Positions 13,409 to 21,407 of a stretch of 35,775 bases of DNA are shown here, piece after piece (within the stretch, counting starts at the first letter, position 1; each line of letters starts with the position of its first letter). This DNA comes from Synechococcus sp. SB0662_bin_14. Its GTDB lineage: Bacteria > Cyanobacteriota > Cyanobacteriia > PCC-6307 > Cyanobiaceae. The translations under genes were made by a program, and so were the position numbers. The stretch lies in the NCBI GenBank assembly GCA_009840445.1, contig VXNS01000036.1, positions 1 through 35,775 of the forward strand, in the 5' to 3' direction. The notes under the pieces are model-generated. The model saw nothing but the letters and a program-made list of their open reading frames with translations, was not told where the DNA came from and did no database searches.

Positions 13409-14682
13409 GGACTGGAGGAGGATGGTGCTGCGCCCCGGCTCAGGGGAAGGATATCCAGAACGGCCCGCGCTGCCCGCCGGGCCACACCAGGCTCCCCCAA
13501 CGCGCTGCGCAGGCGCCCATAGCCGTCCAACATGCGCTGGCGGGTCGTGTCACCGGTGAGCAAGGCATCGCCATGGTCGGCAACGGCAGAGGAGGTCAAT
13601 GCATTCTGAAGCAGTTCGGGGACAAGCGGCTCGTTCAGCACCAGATTGACGGGGGAAATGAAAGGAACCTGGAAGTTCAGCACGTGATTGGCCAGCCAGG
13701 CCGTGGGTCGGCTGAGGCGATAACCCACCACCTGGGGCACGCCATGGAGGGCCAACTCCAGGTTCACGGTCCCGGATTTGGCGAAGGCCAGGTCGGCCGC
13801 GGCAAACAGTTGCGCCTTGCGCTGGCGAGCCTCCCCGGCATCCAGCACCGTTGCCATAAGTCCCGTGGTCCGCACCTGCCGGCGCATGGCGGGGACAAAG
13901 CTCTGCCGGGCGGCCGGGATGACCACCTGCAGTGTGGGGTGGCGTCGTTGGAGCCGCGCTGCCCCCTCCAGCAGGGGCGGCAGGAGGTAGCGAATCTCCT
14001 GGCTCCGTGAGGCGGGCAGCACCAGCAGCAGCTTGCTGTCCTCCCCCAGGTTCAGCCCTGCCCGAGCGGCAGCGCGGTCGGGTCGATGATGGATGCCGTC
14101 CATCAGGGGATGGCCCACCCAATGCACCGCCGCTCCACGCTCCTGGTAAAACCTGGCCTCCTCGGGGAAGGCCGCCAGGATCTGACTGCTGAATCCGATC
14201 AGTCGGGTGGTCCCCCCTTCCCCCACCCGAAAGGCCCACTCCTGGGGGGCGATGTAGTAGCTGATGGGCAGGTGCGGATTCATCCGTCGCAGCTTGAGGC
14301 CCAAGTTGACGTTTGGACCCATGTAGTCAATGAGCACCACGCCGTCCAGGGGCGCCGTCCTGATCCATTGGTGGAGTCGAGCCTGGAGCCGCAGGGTGGG
14401 CACCACGAAGGGGAGAGCTTCCCACAAGCCAATGGCGCTCAAGGACGTGGTGTTGGCCAGTAAGTGGGCGCCGGCCTGCTCCATTTGCGGTCCTCCGAGG
14501 GCATGGATGCGGAGGGGCAGGCGGCGGTCGGCAGCTTCTTCCCGCAACGCCTTCACCAGCCAACCGCCTTGCAGGTCCCCCGAGACCTCGCCCGTGCTGA
14601 TCAGCAACTGCACGGGGACTACGGCAGGGGTTTCAGCCACGGGCGGCGGGGAGGGGACCACGGCGTCCCGCAGCAAGGGCAT
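13405..14682 (-). CDS. lpxB: Lipid-A-disaccharide synthase
   Basis: LpxB (425 aa from ATG 14682) joins UDP-2,3-diacylglucosamine and lipid X to make the lipid A disaccharide at the inner membrane. Family landmarks are LLISTGEVSGDLQG near the N-terminus, ALGGPQMEQAG, LSAIGLWEAL, VVLIDYMGPNVNLGLKLR, YYIAPQEWAFR, VGHPLMDG, LPASRSQEI, and FAKSGTVNLELALHGVPQVVGYR. The N-terminus is uncertain: ATG 14718 or 14682, both inside lpxA, or a GTG near 14613 that would give a typical short LpxB N-terminus. The gene overlaps lpxA upstream and msrA downstream (ATGA), so it is surely part of one transcript. Confidence 0.94.
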   Translation of the reverse strand: MPLLRDAVVPSPPPVAETPAVVPVQLLISTGEVSGDLQGGWLVKALREEAADRRLPLRIHALGGPQMEQAGAHLLANTTSLSAIGLWEALPFVVPTLRLQARLHQWIRTAPLDGVVLIDYMGPNVNLGLKLRRMNPHLPISYYIAPQEWAFRVGEGGTTRLIGFSSQILAAFPEEARFYQERGAAVHWVGHPLMDGIHHRPDRAAARAGLNLGEDSKLLLVLPASRSQEIRYLLPPLLEGAARLQRRHPTLQVVIPAARQSFVPAMRRQVRTTGLMATVLDAGEARQRKAQLFAAADLAFAKSGTVNLELALHGVPQVVGYRLSRPTAWLANHVLNFQVPFISPVNLVLNEPLVPELLQNALTSSAVADHGDALLTGDTTRQRMLDGYGRLRSALGEPGVARRAARAVLDILPLSRGAAPSSSSP

Positions 14683-15460
14683 GCTCGATGAAGTGCAAAA
14701 AGGTGGCGGCAGGACCATGCCATGACCGGTTGCGACAGTGCTGCAAGGCCTGGGCCATGGTCATCTCGCTGCGATAAAAAATCTTCCAGACACTCTGGAG
14801 ATCCTGCAGGTAGGCCGGACCGTGGATGGCGGCAAGACCACTGCGCTGCAGTCCCACTTTGTTGAGCCCCCGCACCCGGGCCGGGTGGCCTTCCACCATG
14901 CAGTAGGGGGGGATATCCCGGTCCACCCGGCTCATGCCCCCCACCATGGCCAGGGAGCCAATCTGCACGAACTGGTGAATGCCCAGGGCGCCGCCGATCA
15001 CGGCGCTGTCGTGGATGCTCACGTGACCAGCCACCTGCACCGCGTTGGACATGACGATGCCGTTGCCCAGGGTGCAGTTATGGGCCACGTGACAGTAGGC
15101 CATCAACAGGTTGCCGTCCCCCAACCGAGTCGTCTGACCCTGCTGCGTTGCACGGTTCACCGTGACGTATTCCCGGAAGGTGTTGCCATCGCCAATGCGC
15201 ACCTCCGTGTCGCAGCCCTGATATTTGAGGTCCTGGGGAGCCAGTCCCAGACAGGCGCCGGGGAACACCCGGTTGTCCCGCCCCATGGTGAGGCGCCCCT
15301 CGAGAACGGCATGGGGGCCAATCCAGCAGTTGGGACCAACGGTTACCCCGGCGCCAACGACGGCATAGGGACCAACCATGACCCCGGCGGCCAGGGAGGC
15401 TTCCGGATCCACGACGGCGGTGGGGTGGATTTTGGTTTCGAGGAGGTCCGTCGTCGGCAT
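14633..15460 (-). CDS. lpxA: UDP-N-acetylglucosamine acyltransferase
   Basis: LpxA (275 aa) starts lipid A synthesis by acylating UDP-GlcNAc at O-3. The N-terminal 190 residues are hexapeptide repeats forming a left-handed beta-helix (IHPTAVV, ASLAAGVMVGPYAVVG, GDGNTFREYVTVNRAT). The catalytic histidine region reads AYCHVAHNC, with His127 in the position of the family's general base. The C-terminal part (RSGLAAIHGPAYLQDLQSVWKIFYR) is the usual helical domain. Length is normal (E. coli 262). It starts 1 bp after the fabZ stop and overlaps lpxB. Confidence 0.95.
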   Translation of the reverse strand: MPTTDLLETKIHPTAVVDPEASLAAGVMVGPYAVVGAGVTVGPNCWIGPHAVLEGRLTMGRDNRVFPGACLGLAPQDLKYQGCDTEVRIGDGNTFREYVTVNRATQQGQTTRLGDGNLLMAYCHVAHNCTLGNGIVMSNAVQVAGHVSIHDSAVIGGALGIHQFVQIGSLAMVGGMSRVDRDIPPYCMVEGHPARVRGLNKVGLQRSGLAAIHGPAYLQDLQSVWKIFYRSEMTMAQALQHCRNRSWHGPAATFLHFIEHALAAGRRGPLPAARG

Positions 15461-15461
15461 C

Positions 15462-15962
15462 TCAATCCAGAAGAGAAAACATCAGTTCGCCCTCACAGAC
15501 CAGCTCGCCGTCCACTGTCGCCCTGCCCCGCACCTTACTGAAGCGCTGGCGCCGGATGCTGACCAGTTCGCAGCTGATGCGAAGCTGGTCGCCCGGCACC
15601 ACGGGCCGGCGAAAGCGCACTCCGTCAATGCCGGCAAAGACGAACAACCCTTTGGGGAGGTTGGGCATCTGCATCACGATCAGCCCCCCCACCTGGGCCA
15701 TGGCTTCCACAATCAATACGCCGGGCATCAGGGGTCGGCCAGGGAAGTGGCCTTGAAACTGGGGCTCGTTGATGGTGACGTTCTTGACGGCAACGGCCCG
15801 CTTGCCCGGCACCTGCTCCACCACCCGATCCACCAGAGCAAAGGGGTAGCGGTGGGGCAGCAGGTTGAGGATCTGCTCACTGCGCAACTCCTGGTTCAGG
15901 GCGTCCACCTGGGTTGCATCGATCCGGGTTGCGTCGGGAGTCGTGGTGGGGGATGGGGTCAT
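15462..15962 (-). CDS. fabZ: 3-hydroxyacyl-ACP dehydratase FabZ
   Basis: FabZ (166 aa) removes water from 3-hydroxyacyl-ACP in fatty acid elongation, in competition with LpxA for hydroxyacyl chains. The hot-dog fold motifs are [13 protein letters not shown] and [20 protein letters not shown], giving catalytic His72 and Glu86. The ATG at 15962 overlaps the lpxC stop (ATGA) and is preferred over an open extension to 16073 that would lie within lpxC. About 25 N-terminal residues precede the fold, longer than in E. coli. Cytoplasmic; position between lpxC and lpxA is common in cyanobacteria. Confidence 0.95.
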   Translation of the reverse strand: MTPSPTTTPDATRIDATQVDALNQELRSEQILNLLPHRYPFALVDRVVEQVPGKRAVAVKNVTINEPQFQGHFPGRPLMPGVLIVEAMAQVGGLIVMQMPNLPKGLFVFAGIDGVRFRRPVVPGDQLRISCELVSIRRQRFSKVRGRATVDGELVCEGELMFSLLD

Positions 15963-16819
15963 CGGTTGGGTGCGGTGGGGGATGCGGAGCAGGGCACGGC
16001 CAGCCGTGCGGCCAATTGGGTGTGGAGGGCATGGCCGGCGCGATAGGCGCTGACGTGCCCCTGGGGAAAGCATCCGGCCAAGGCCAGATCCCCGATCAAG
16101 TCCAGCAACTTGTGGCGTACGGGCTCGTTGGCGAAACGCAGGGGGGGATTGAGCCAGCGGCGGTCATCACACACCAGGGCATTGTGTAAACTCCCTCCTT
16201 TGATCAGACCAGCAGAGCGTAGGGCGTCCAACTGGTTCCGGAATCCGAAGGTGCGGGCTGGGGCCACCTGCTCCACGAACTGCTCCGGGGTCAGCTCCAC
16301 TTCGTAAAACTGCTGGCCAACGGCTTGCGAAGGGTAGTTGACCGCCACGCTGAACCGCAGGCCTTCATAGGGGAACGCCAGCACATGGCTGTCACCGGCC
16401 CGGATACAGATCGTCTCCCGCACGACGGACCGGGACCGTTGGCCCTCCAGGGGCTGGAGACCCACAGCAGCCACTGCCTCCACCCAGGGCAGGGCCGAAC
16501 CATCCAGCAGGGGAATTTCCTGTCCCTCCACGTGAATCTGCACGTCGCTGATGCCTACGCCTGTCAGGGCTGCCAGCAGGTGTTCCACGGTGCGCACCAG
16601 ACCCGTCGGCAGTTCCACTGCGGTGCAAAGAGGCTGCTCCCGCACCAAGTGGTGGTGGAGGGGTACGGGGGAAGCATTGGTGAGGCCCATGCTCAGCCCC
16701 CCTGACGTGCTGGGCGCCAGGGTGACGCGGCTGGTGAGACCACTGTGGAGGCCCTTGCCGGCGAGGGAGACCTCGTCGGCAAGGGTCCAACGGCTGTGGT
16801 AATCGGCAGGCCAGAGCAT
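15959..16819 (-). CDS. lpxC: UDP-3-O-acyl-N-acetylglucosamine deacetylase
   Basis: LpxC (286 aa) is the zinc-dependent deacetylase and committed step of lipid A synthesis. Visible landmarks are GKGLHSG (residues 21-27), [10 protein letters not shown] with His80, [23 protein letters not shown], and [17 protein letters not shown] with zinc ligands His236 and Asp240; the catalytic His265 follows in HALHTQL. Length is slightly under the E. coli enzyme (305). Start ATG 16819 lies 14 bp after the bamA stop; its stop overlaps fabZ. Lipid A synthesis therefore appears complete at this locus (lpxA, B, C). Confidence 0.95.
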   Translation of the reverse strand: MLWPADYHSRWTLADEVSLAGKGLHSGLTSRVTLAPSTSGGLSMGLTNASPVPLHHHLVREQPLCTAVELPTGLVRTVEHLLAALTGVGISDVQIHVEGQEIPLLDGSALPWVEAVAAVGLQPLEGQRSRSVVRETICIRAGDSHVLAFPYEGLRFSVAVNYPSQAVGQQFYEVELTPEQFVEQVAPARTFGFRNQLDALRSAGLIKGGSLHNALVCDDRRWLNPPLRFANEPVRHKLLDLIGDLALAGCFPQGHVSAYRAGHALHTQLAARLAVPCSASPTAPNR

Positions 16820-16833
16820 GGTGCCGGGGCCTC

Positions 16834-19221
16834 CTAGAACTTCCAGCCCACGCCGAAGTTGAAGCCCCAGTCGTCCTTGTGGTTGCCTTTGGCCGCCTCC
16901 AGGCGCAGTGGCCCCAACGGTGTGTTGAGGACCGCACCGGCGCCATAGCTAAAACCACTGTCCGGCTTGTCCAGCAGGGCTCCGGGATTGCCCGTCACGT
17001 TCGACTGGGATCCCAGCACACTGCCGGCATCGGTGAACAGTGCGCCGCTGACGATCCCGAAGATGGGGAAGCGATACTCGATGGATGCTTCCCCGAAGGT
17101 GGTGCCAGGGCCGATGGCACATTCCGAGAAGCCGCGGATGGAGGTGGAGCCACCGAGGCAGAAGGATTCATAGGGTGGCGCATTGCCTAGAAGGGCGCCA
17201 CCTGTCACCTGAAACGCCAGCGTCTGAGGGCAGTCTTCCTCTTCCCCGTCCCCCGGACGGCAACCCCGATAGATTTTGAGCAGGTTTACGGGAATAAAAT
17301 GGGCAAAGCTCACCTGGGATCGATTAAACGTTGGCGACCCTTTTCCGATGGAAATATACTGCTCTGTGGAGAAGCTGGCAAAGTTCCCGCTCGTGGGATT
17401 AACCTTGTCATTCAAGGTATTATAGAGAATGCCGAGACGCAAACCCGCCAAAATATTTTTCGACTCACAGTCGTGACCCACACAAAAGAAGTTATCGGTT
17501 GTTTCCTGATCCTTGGCGGGTCCCTTTGCGTAAGCCTTGGCATCGCCGTCCGCATTCTGAATGGTGACTTCCTGGAGGGCCAGACCGGCGGAAGCCGTCC
17601 ATCTGGTGTCGTCAGCATGGGGATTCCCTCCATTGAGAGGTCGGACAAACTGGAAGTTTGCTCCATTCCGCTGTAGGCGGACCGAGTCGTCATCTGTCTG
17701 GTAAAGATTATGGATTTCACGGTCGGGTCGCCTGCCAAGCTCGGTAGAGACTTCAGGATTATTGACATCGTTCGTCAAGAATACCCGATTTGTCGTGGAG
17801 GCTGGAGCCCGATGATAATGCTCAACTACTGCGATATCGTCTCCCTCATCACTCCGAAACTGCAGAGGGATTTCCCGGCTGAGAAAAACGTTCATCCGAA
17901 ATGCCGTGCGATAGGGATCGCCTTTGATCCAGGGATCGTGGAAGGCAAGGTCCAGCAGCACGCCATACTGGCCATAGGTAATCTGTGACGTTGTTCTCCA
18001 GGCCCGGCCAAGCAGGTTGTCTTCGCTAAAGGAAATCTGGCCGAAGATTCCCTGAACATCGCTATAACCAAGCCCACCGGAGAGGGAGCCTGTTTTGGCT
18101 TCCTGGACTTTCAAGACCAGATCCACGAGGCCGGGATCACTGGGAATTGGCCGCAGGGAGACGTTGATGTCGGAAAAGAGACCTGTGCCGTAGAGACGCT
18201 CCAGGTCCTGCTGCAGGGTTCGGCGGTTAAACCGATCTCCCGACGTGGTGGACAACTCGCGGGTGATGACCCAGTTCTTGGTGCCTCCGCGGATAGGCTC
18301 CCCATCCTCGTCGGTGGTTTCGCCACTGTCATCGGTGAAGGCAATCTCGATGTCCGCCACCCTGCCTTCACGAACCGTGAGGACAATCACCCCCTCCGGG
18401 GTGATGCGCGTTGGCCCCAACACCCTGGCCAGGGAGTAGCCCTGCTCGGCATACCACTCCTCCAGCCTGGTCAGGCGGTCCTGCAAGGCCACCAGATTGA
18501 TGGTCTGGCCCTGGTCCTCCGCGAAGGTGTTCTGCAACACCTCCTCCGGCAGCAGCACGTTCTGCTCCTCCAACTCCACGGCGCTCAGCACCGGGTTGGG
18601 GGTGACCGTCACCTCCAGGCGCACCCCCAGGGGGCTGTCGGTGGGACTGACCCGCACGTCACTGAACCAGCCCGTGGCATAGATGGCGGTCAGGTCTCTC
18701 TCCAGTTGGGAGCGAGTTGTGCTGCCACCGGGCCGCACCTCCATGGCGTCGTAGGCCACGGTCTCAAGGCGGTCCCGTTCCGGGTGGTCCTCCAGGCCCA
18801 CGATGACCACTTCGGCGATGAGCACCTGCTGCTCGGGGGCAATGTCCTGAACGGCTCCGGAAGGAGCCTCCTGGGGGAGAATTTGCTCCCGGCCAGGATC
18901 GTTCCGGCTCTCCTCCTGGGTCGCAACCGACGGGTCCGTGGCCTCCCCCTCTTCCGGCACACTCTGGGCGAGGTTCAGGTTATCCGGGACCTGGACCGGC
19001 TGGCCGCTGACGGCGGCGTCGCCCAAGGCCGGGGGCCGCAACTGGGCAGGCCAACGGGCTTGAGCGAAGGACGGCGTGGGCAGTGCCATGCCGAAGAGTC
19101 CCGTGGCGGAAAGGGTGGCCAGCAGGATGGGGGCACGGCGAGGCAGGGAGCAACTCATCACGGAAGACCACAGAACCATGGGATTGAACATGCTTGACGG
19201 ACATGGTGTGACCCGAGTCAT
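16834..19221 (-). CDS. bamA: Outer membrane assembly factor BamA (Omp85)
   Basis: BamA (795 aa) inserts beta-barrel proteins into the outer membrane. A signal peptide ends near residue 53 (SFA). An acidic linker to about residue 130 is followed by three POTRA domains (about 135-385) and a 16-strand barrel. Loop 6 carries the conserved IRGF (695-698) and the chain ends in the aromatic WKF. Three POTRAs are normal for cyanobacteria. Within the barrel the segment encoded by about 17280-17990 is AT-rich (23/60 G+C at 17401-17460; 41/60 at 16861-16920). It contains long insertions and closely spaced Cys pairs (FFCVGHDC; later CRPGDGEEEDC; CLGGSTSIRGFSEC), likely surface loops with disulfides. The ATG overlaps the purC stop (ATGA). 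Confidence 0.94.
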   Translation of the reverse strand: MTRVTPCPSSMFNPMVLWSSVMSCSLPRRAPILLATLSATGLFGMALPTPSFAQARWPAQLRPPALGDAAVSGQPVQVPDNLNLAQSVPEEGEATDPSVATQEESRNDPGREQILPQEAPSGAVQDIAPEQQVLIAEVVIVGLEDHPERDRLETVAYDAMEVRPGGSTTRSQLERDLTAIYATGWFSDVRVSPTDSPLGVRLEVTVTPNPVLSAVELEEQNVLLPEEVLQNTFAEDQGQTINLVALQDRLTRLEEWYAEQGYSLARVLGPTRITPEGVIVLTVREGRVADIEIAFTDDSGETTDEDGEPIRGGTKNWVITRELSTTSGDRFNRRTLQQDLERLYGTGLFSDINVSLRPIPSDPGLVDLVLKVQEAKTGSLSGGLGYSDVQGIFGQISFSEDNLLGRAWRTTSQITYGQYGVLLDLAFHDPWIKGDPYRTAFRMNVFLSREIPLQFRSDEGDDIAVVEHYHRAPASTTNRVFLTNDVNNPEVSTELGRRPDREIHNLYQTDDDSVRLQRNGANFQFVRPLNGGNPHADDTRWTASAGLALQEVTIQNADGDAKAYAKGPAKDQETTDNFFCVGHDCESKNILAGLRLGILYNTLNDKVNPTSGNFASFSTEQYISIGKGSPTFNRSQVSFAHFIPVNLLKIYRGCRPGDGEEEDCPQTLAFQVTGGALLGNAPPYESFCLGGSTSIRGFSECAIGPGTTFGEASIEYRFPIFGIVSGALFTDAGSVLGSQSNVTGNPGALLDKPDSGFSYGAGAVLNTPLGPLRLEAAKGNHKDDWGFNFGVGWKF

Positions 19222-19997
19222 AACCTGACCCTGGAGTCAGAGTGCCGGGGTTTGAGACCAAGCGCCTGGAGGCGTTGATTGACGGTCCCGTAGGCATCAA
19301 CCAGTCCACCAAGGCCCTGACGAAATCTGTCTTTATCCAGAATACGCTCCGGGCTGTCGGGGCTCTGCCGCTGATCCCAGAGACGGCAATTGTCCGGGCT
19401 GAGCTCATCGGCCAACAGCAGTTGACCCGAGTGGTCCCGGCCAAACTCCAGCTTCAGGTCCACCAGATCCAGGTCAACACGGCCCAAGGCCTGATGCAAG
19501 GCGCTGTTCACTTGACGGGCCATGGTCTCCAATTGCATCCGCTCCTGTGGGGTGACGATGTTCAAGACAGCCAGTCTGGCCTCACTGAGGAAGGGATCCC
19601 CCAAGGCGTCGTCCTTAAAATAAAGGTCCAACAGGGGCGGCGCCAGTGGCTGCCCCGCAACGGTGGGAAGCTGCCGCAACAGAGAGCCCGCCGCACGGTT
19701 CCGCAGGACCACCTCCAGAGGGATCATGCGCAGGGACCGGACCAGCATCCACCCATCCCCCAGCAGTCCCTGGAAATGGGTGGGCAGCCCCCCCTGCTCC
19801 AGCAGGGTGAAGAGTTGGGAGGAAATCCGGCAATTGAGTTGACCCTTACCCGGCACGTGAACCTGATGCCGACCGTTGGCTGCGGTGGCCGTGTCCTTGA
19901 ACTCCACAGCGCAAAGCCGGGGATCGGCCGTGGCATACAATCTCTTGGCCTTCCCTTCATGGAGCAGGGGGCCAAGGACAGGGGTTGGGGTATCCAT
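19218..19997 (-). CDS. purC: Phosphoribosylaminoimidazole-succinocarboxamide synthase
   Basis: PurC (259 aa) condenses CAIR with aspartate to SAICAR in purine synthesis, using ATP. The fold landmarks are present: a Lys-rich N-terminal EGKAKRLY, FKDTATAANG, VLRNRAAGSLLRQLP, DLVDLKLEFGRD, LADELSPDNCRLWD and ILDKDRFRQGLGG. Length is normal for bacterial PurC. It is the first gene of the minus-strand run into bamA-lpx, with which it overlaps by 4 bp, and is divergent from purD across about 80 bp. Confidence 0.96.
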   Translation of the reverse strand: MDTPTPVLGPLLHEGKAKRLYATADPRLCAVEFKDTATAANGRHQVHVPGKGQLNCRISSQLFTLLEQGGLPTHFQGLLGDGWMLVRSLRMIPLEVVLRNRAAGSLLRQLPTVAGQPLAPPLLDLYFKDDALGDPFLSEARLAVLNIVTPQERMQLETMARQVNSALHQALGRVDLDLVDLKLEFGRDHSGQLLLADELSPDNCRLWDQRQSPDSPERILDKDRFRQGLGGLVDAYGTVNQRLQALGLKPRHSDSRVRL

Positions 19998-20077
19998 GGT
20001 CAGTACATGCAGCGTCAGGTCGGGCAGACCACGCTAAGAGGCAACATCATCTATTCACCGGCGAAGACTCCAAATCC
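19998..20077. promoter_or_regulatory. Divergent purC/purD promoter region
   Basis: Eighty bases separate the divergent starts of purC and purD. Promoters for both the purC-bamA-lpx run and purD must lie here or within the gene starts. I see no clear minus-10/minus-35 pair and no recognisable PurR-type operator. Confidence 0.35.
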
Positions 20078-21376
20078 ATGACAGCAAACATCCTGGTGAT
20101 TGGCTCGGGGGGGCGTGAACATTCTCTGGCCTGGGCTTTGGCCAGAAGTCCAGGGGTCCGGAAGGTTTGGGTGGCCCCAGGCAACGGGGGCATGGTCAGT
20201 GCCCCCACAGGGGCGGCGGCGGCCATTGCCGTGGCCTCGGTGGCCGCAGAAGACAGGACGGCGATCCTCGGCCTGTGTCGAGACAAGGCCATCACGCTGG
20301 TGGTCATTGGCCCCGAGGCGCCTCTGGCGGCAGGGCTGGCGGACGATCTGCGGATCCACGGCCTGGCGGTGTTCGGCCCTGGCGCGGACGGGGCCAGGCT
20401 GGAGGCCAGCAAAGCCTGGGCCAAGCAACTCATGACCCAAGCCGGTGTGCCCACCGCCCCCAGTTGGGTGGTGACCAACCGGACGGAAGCATTGGATCTG
20501 CTCCACCGTCGGGGACGTCCTCTGGTGGTAAAGGCCGATGGGCTGGCAGCAGGGAAAGGGGTGACGGTGGCCAACACCATGGCTGAGGCCGAAGCCGCTG
20601 TAGATCGGGCCTTCGCCGGGGCTTTTGGCCGCGCCGGGGAGCAGCTTGTGCTGGAGGAGCGCCTGGAAGGCCCGGAGGTGTCGGTGCTTGCCCTCTGTGA
20701 CGGACGGGATCTGGTGCTGCTCCCCCCTGCTCAGGACCACAAGCGCATCGGCGAAGGGGACACCGGACCCAACACCGGCGGCATGGGGGCCTACGCACCG
20801 GTCCCGTTCCTGGATCAGCAGGACCTGGAGCACATGCGCAGCACCGTTTTCCTGCCGGTGTTGGCGGCGCTTCAGGCTCGGGGCATCGACTACCGCGGCG
20901 TCATCTATGCGGGCATGATGCTCACAGCCACGGGACCCATGGTGATTGAGTTCAACTGCCGCTTTGGCGATCCGGAGTGTCAGTGCCTTTTGCCCCTGCT
21001 GGAGGGCAATCTGGCTGCCGTGCTTCAGGCTTGTGCCCTGGGTCAACTGGGGGAGGCTCCGCCTCTGACCACCCGGAGTTCCGCAGCCTGTGCCTGTGTG
21101 GTGGCTGCCGCCGAAGGTTATCCGGGCTCCGTTCGCCGTGGCGACCCCATCACGGACACCGGCCGCCCAGGCTCACGGAGCATGGTGTTTTACGCTGGCG
21201 TGACCCGTGGGGAAACGGGACAACTCCAGACCGCCGGAGGGCGCGTTTTGGCCGGTGTGGGTCTTGGTAACGACTTTGACCAGGCTTTTGACCAGGCCTA
21301 CACCCGCTTGGGCCAAATTGACTACGCTGGCAAAACGGTCCGGTTCGATATTGGTCACCAGGTGCGTCGACGTTGA
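20078..21376 (+). CDS. purD: Phosphoribosylamine-glycine ligase
   Basis: PurD (432 aa) makes glycinamide ribonucleotide from phosphoribosylamine, glycine and ATP. It begins with the Rossmann-like ILVIGSGGREHSLAWAL. An ATP-grasp domain follows with VVKADGLAAGKGV, LVLEERLEGPEVSVLALCDG, DHKRIGEGDTGPNTGGMGAY and VIEFNCRFGDPECQ. The ATG at 20078 is chosen because it starts the fold; the frame is open 31 codons earlier into the divergent promoter region. Followed after 31 bp by the histidine kinase gene, an arrangement I recall from marine Synechococcus and Prochlorococcus. Confidence 0.96.
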   Translation: MTANILVIGSGGREHSLAWALARSPGVRKVWVAPGNGGMVSAPTGAAAAIAVASVAAEDRTAILGLCRDKAITLVVIGPEAPLAAGLADDLRIHGLAVFGPGADGARLEASKAWAKQLMTQAGVPTAPSWVVTNRTEALDLLHRRGRPLVVKADGLAAGKGVTVANTMAEAEAAVDRAFAGAFGRAGEQLVLEERLEGPEVSVLALCDGRDLVLLPPAQDHKRIGEGDTGPNTGGMGAYAPVPFLDQQDLEHMRSTVFLPVLAALQARGIDYRGVIYAGMMLTATGPMVIEFNCRFGDPECQCLLPLLEGNLAAVLQACALGQLGEAPPLTTRSSAACACVVAAAEGYPGSVRRGDPITDTGRPGSRSMVFYAGVTRGETGQLQTAGGRVLAGVGLGNDFDQAFDQAYTRLGQIDYAGKTVRFDIGHQVRRR

Positions 21377-21407
21377 GAAGCACCGCAGTTAAAGAAAGCA
21401 CCACGTC

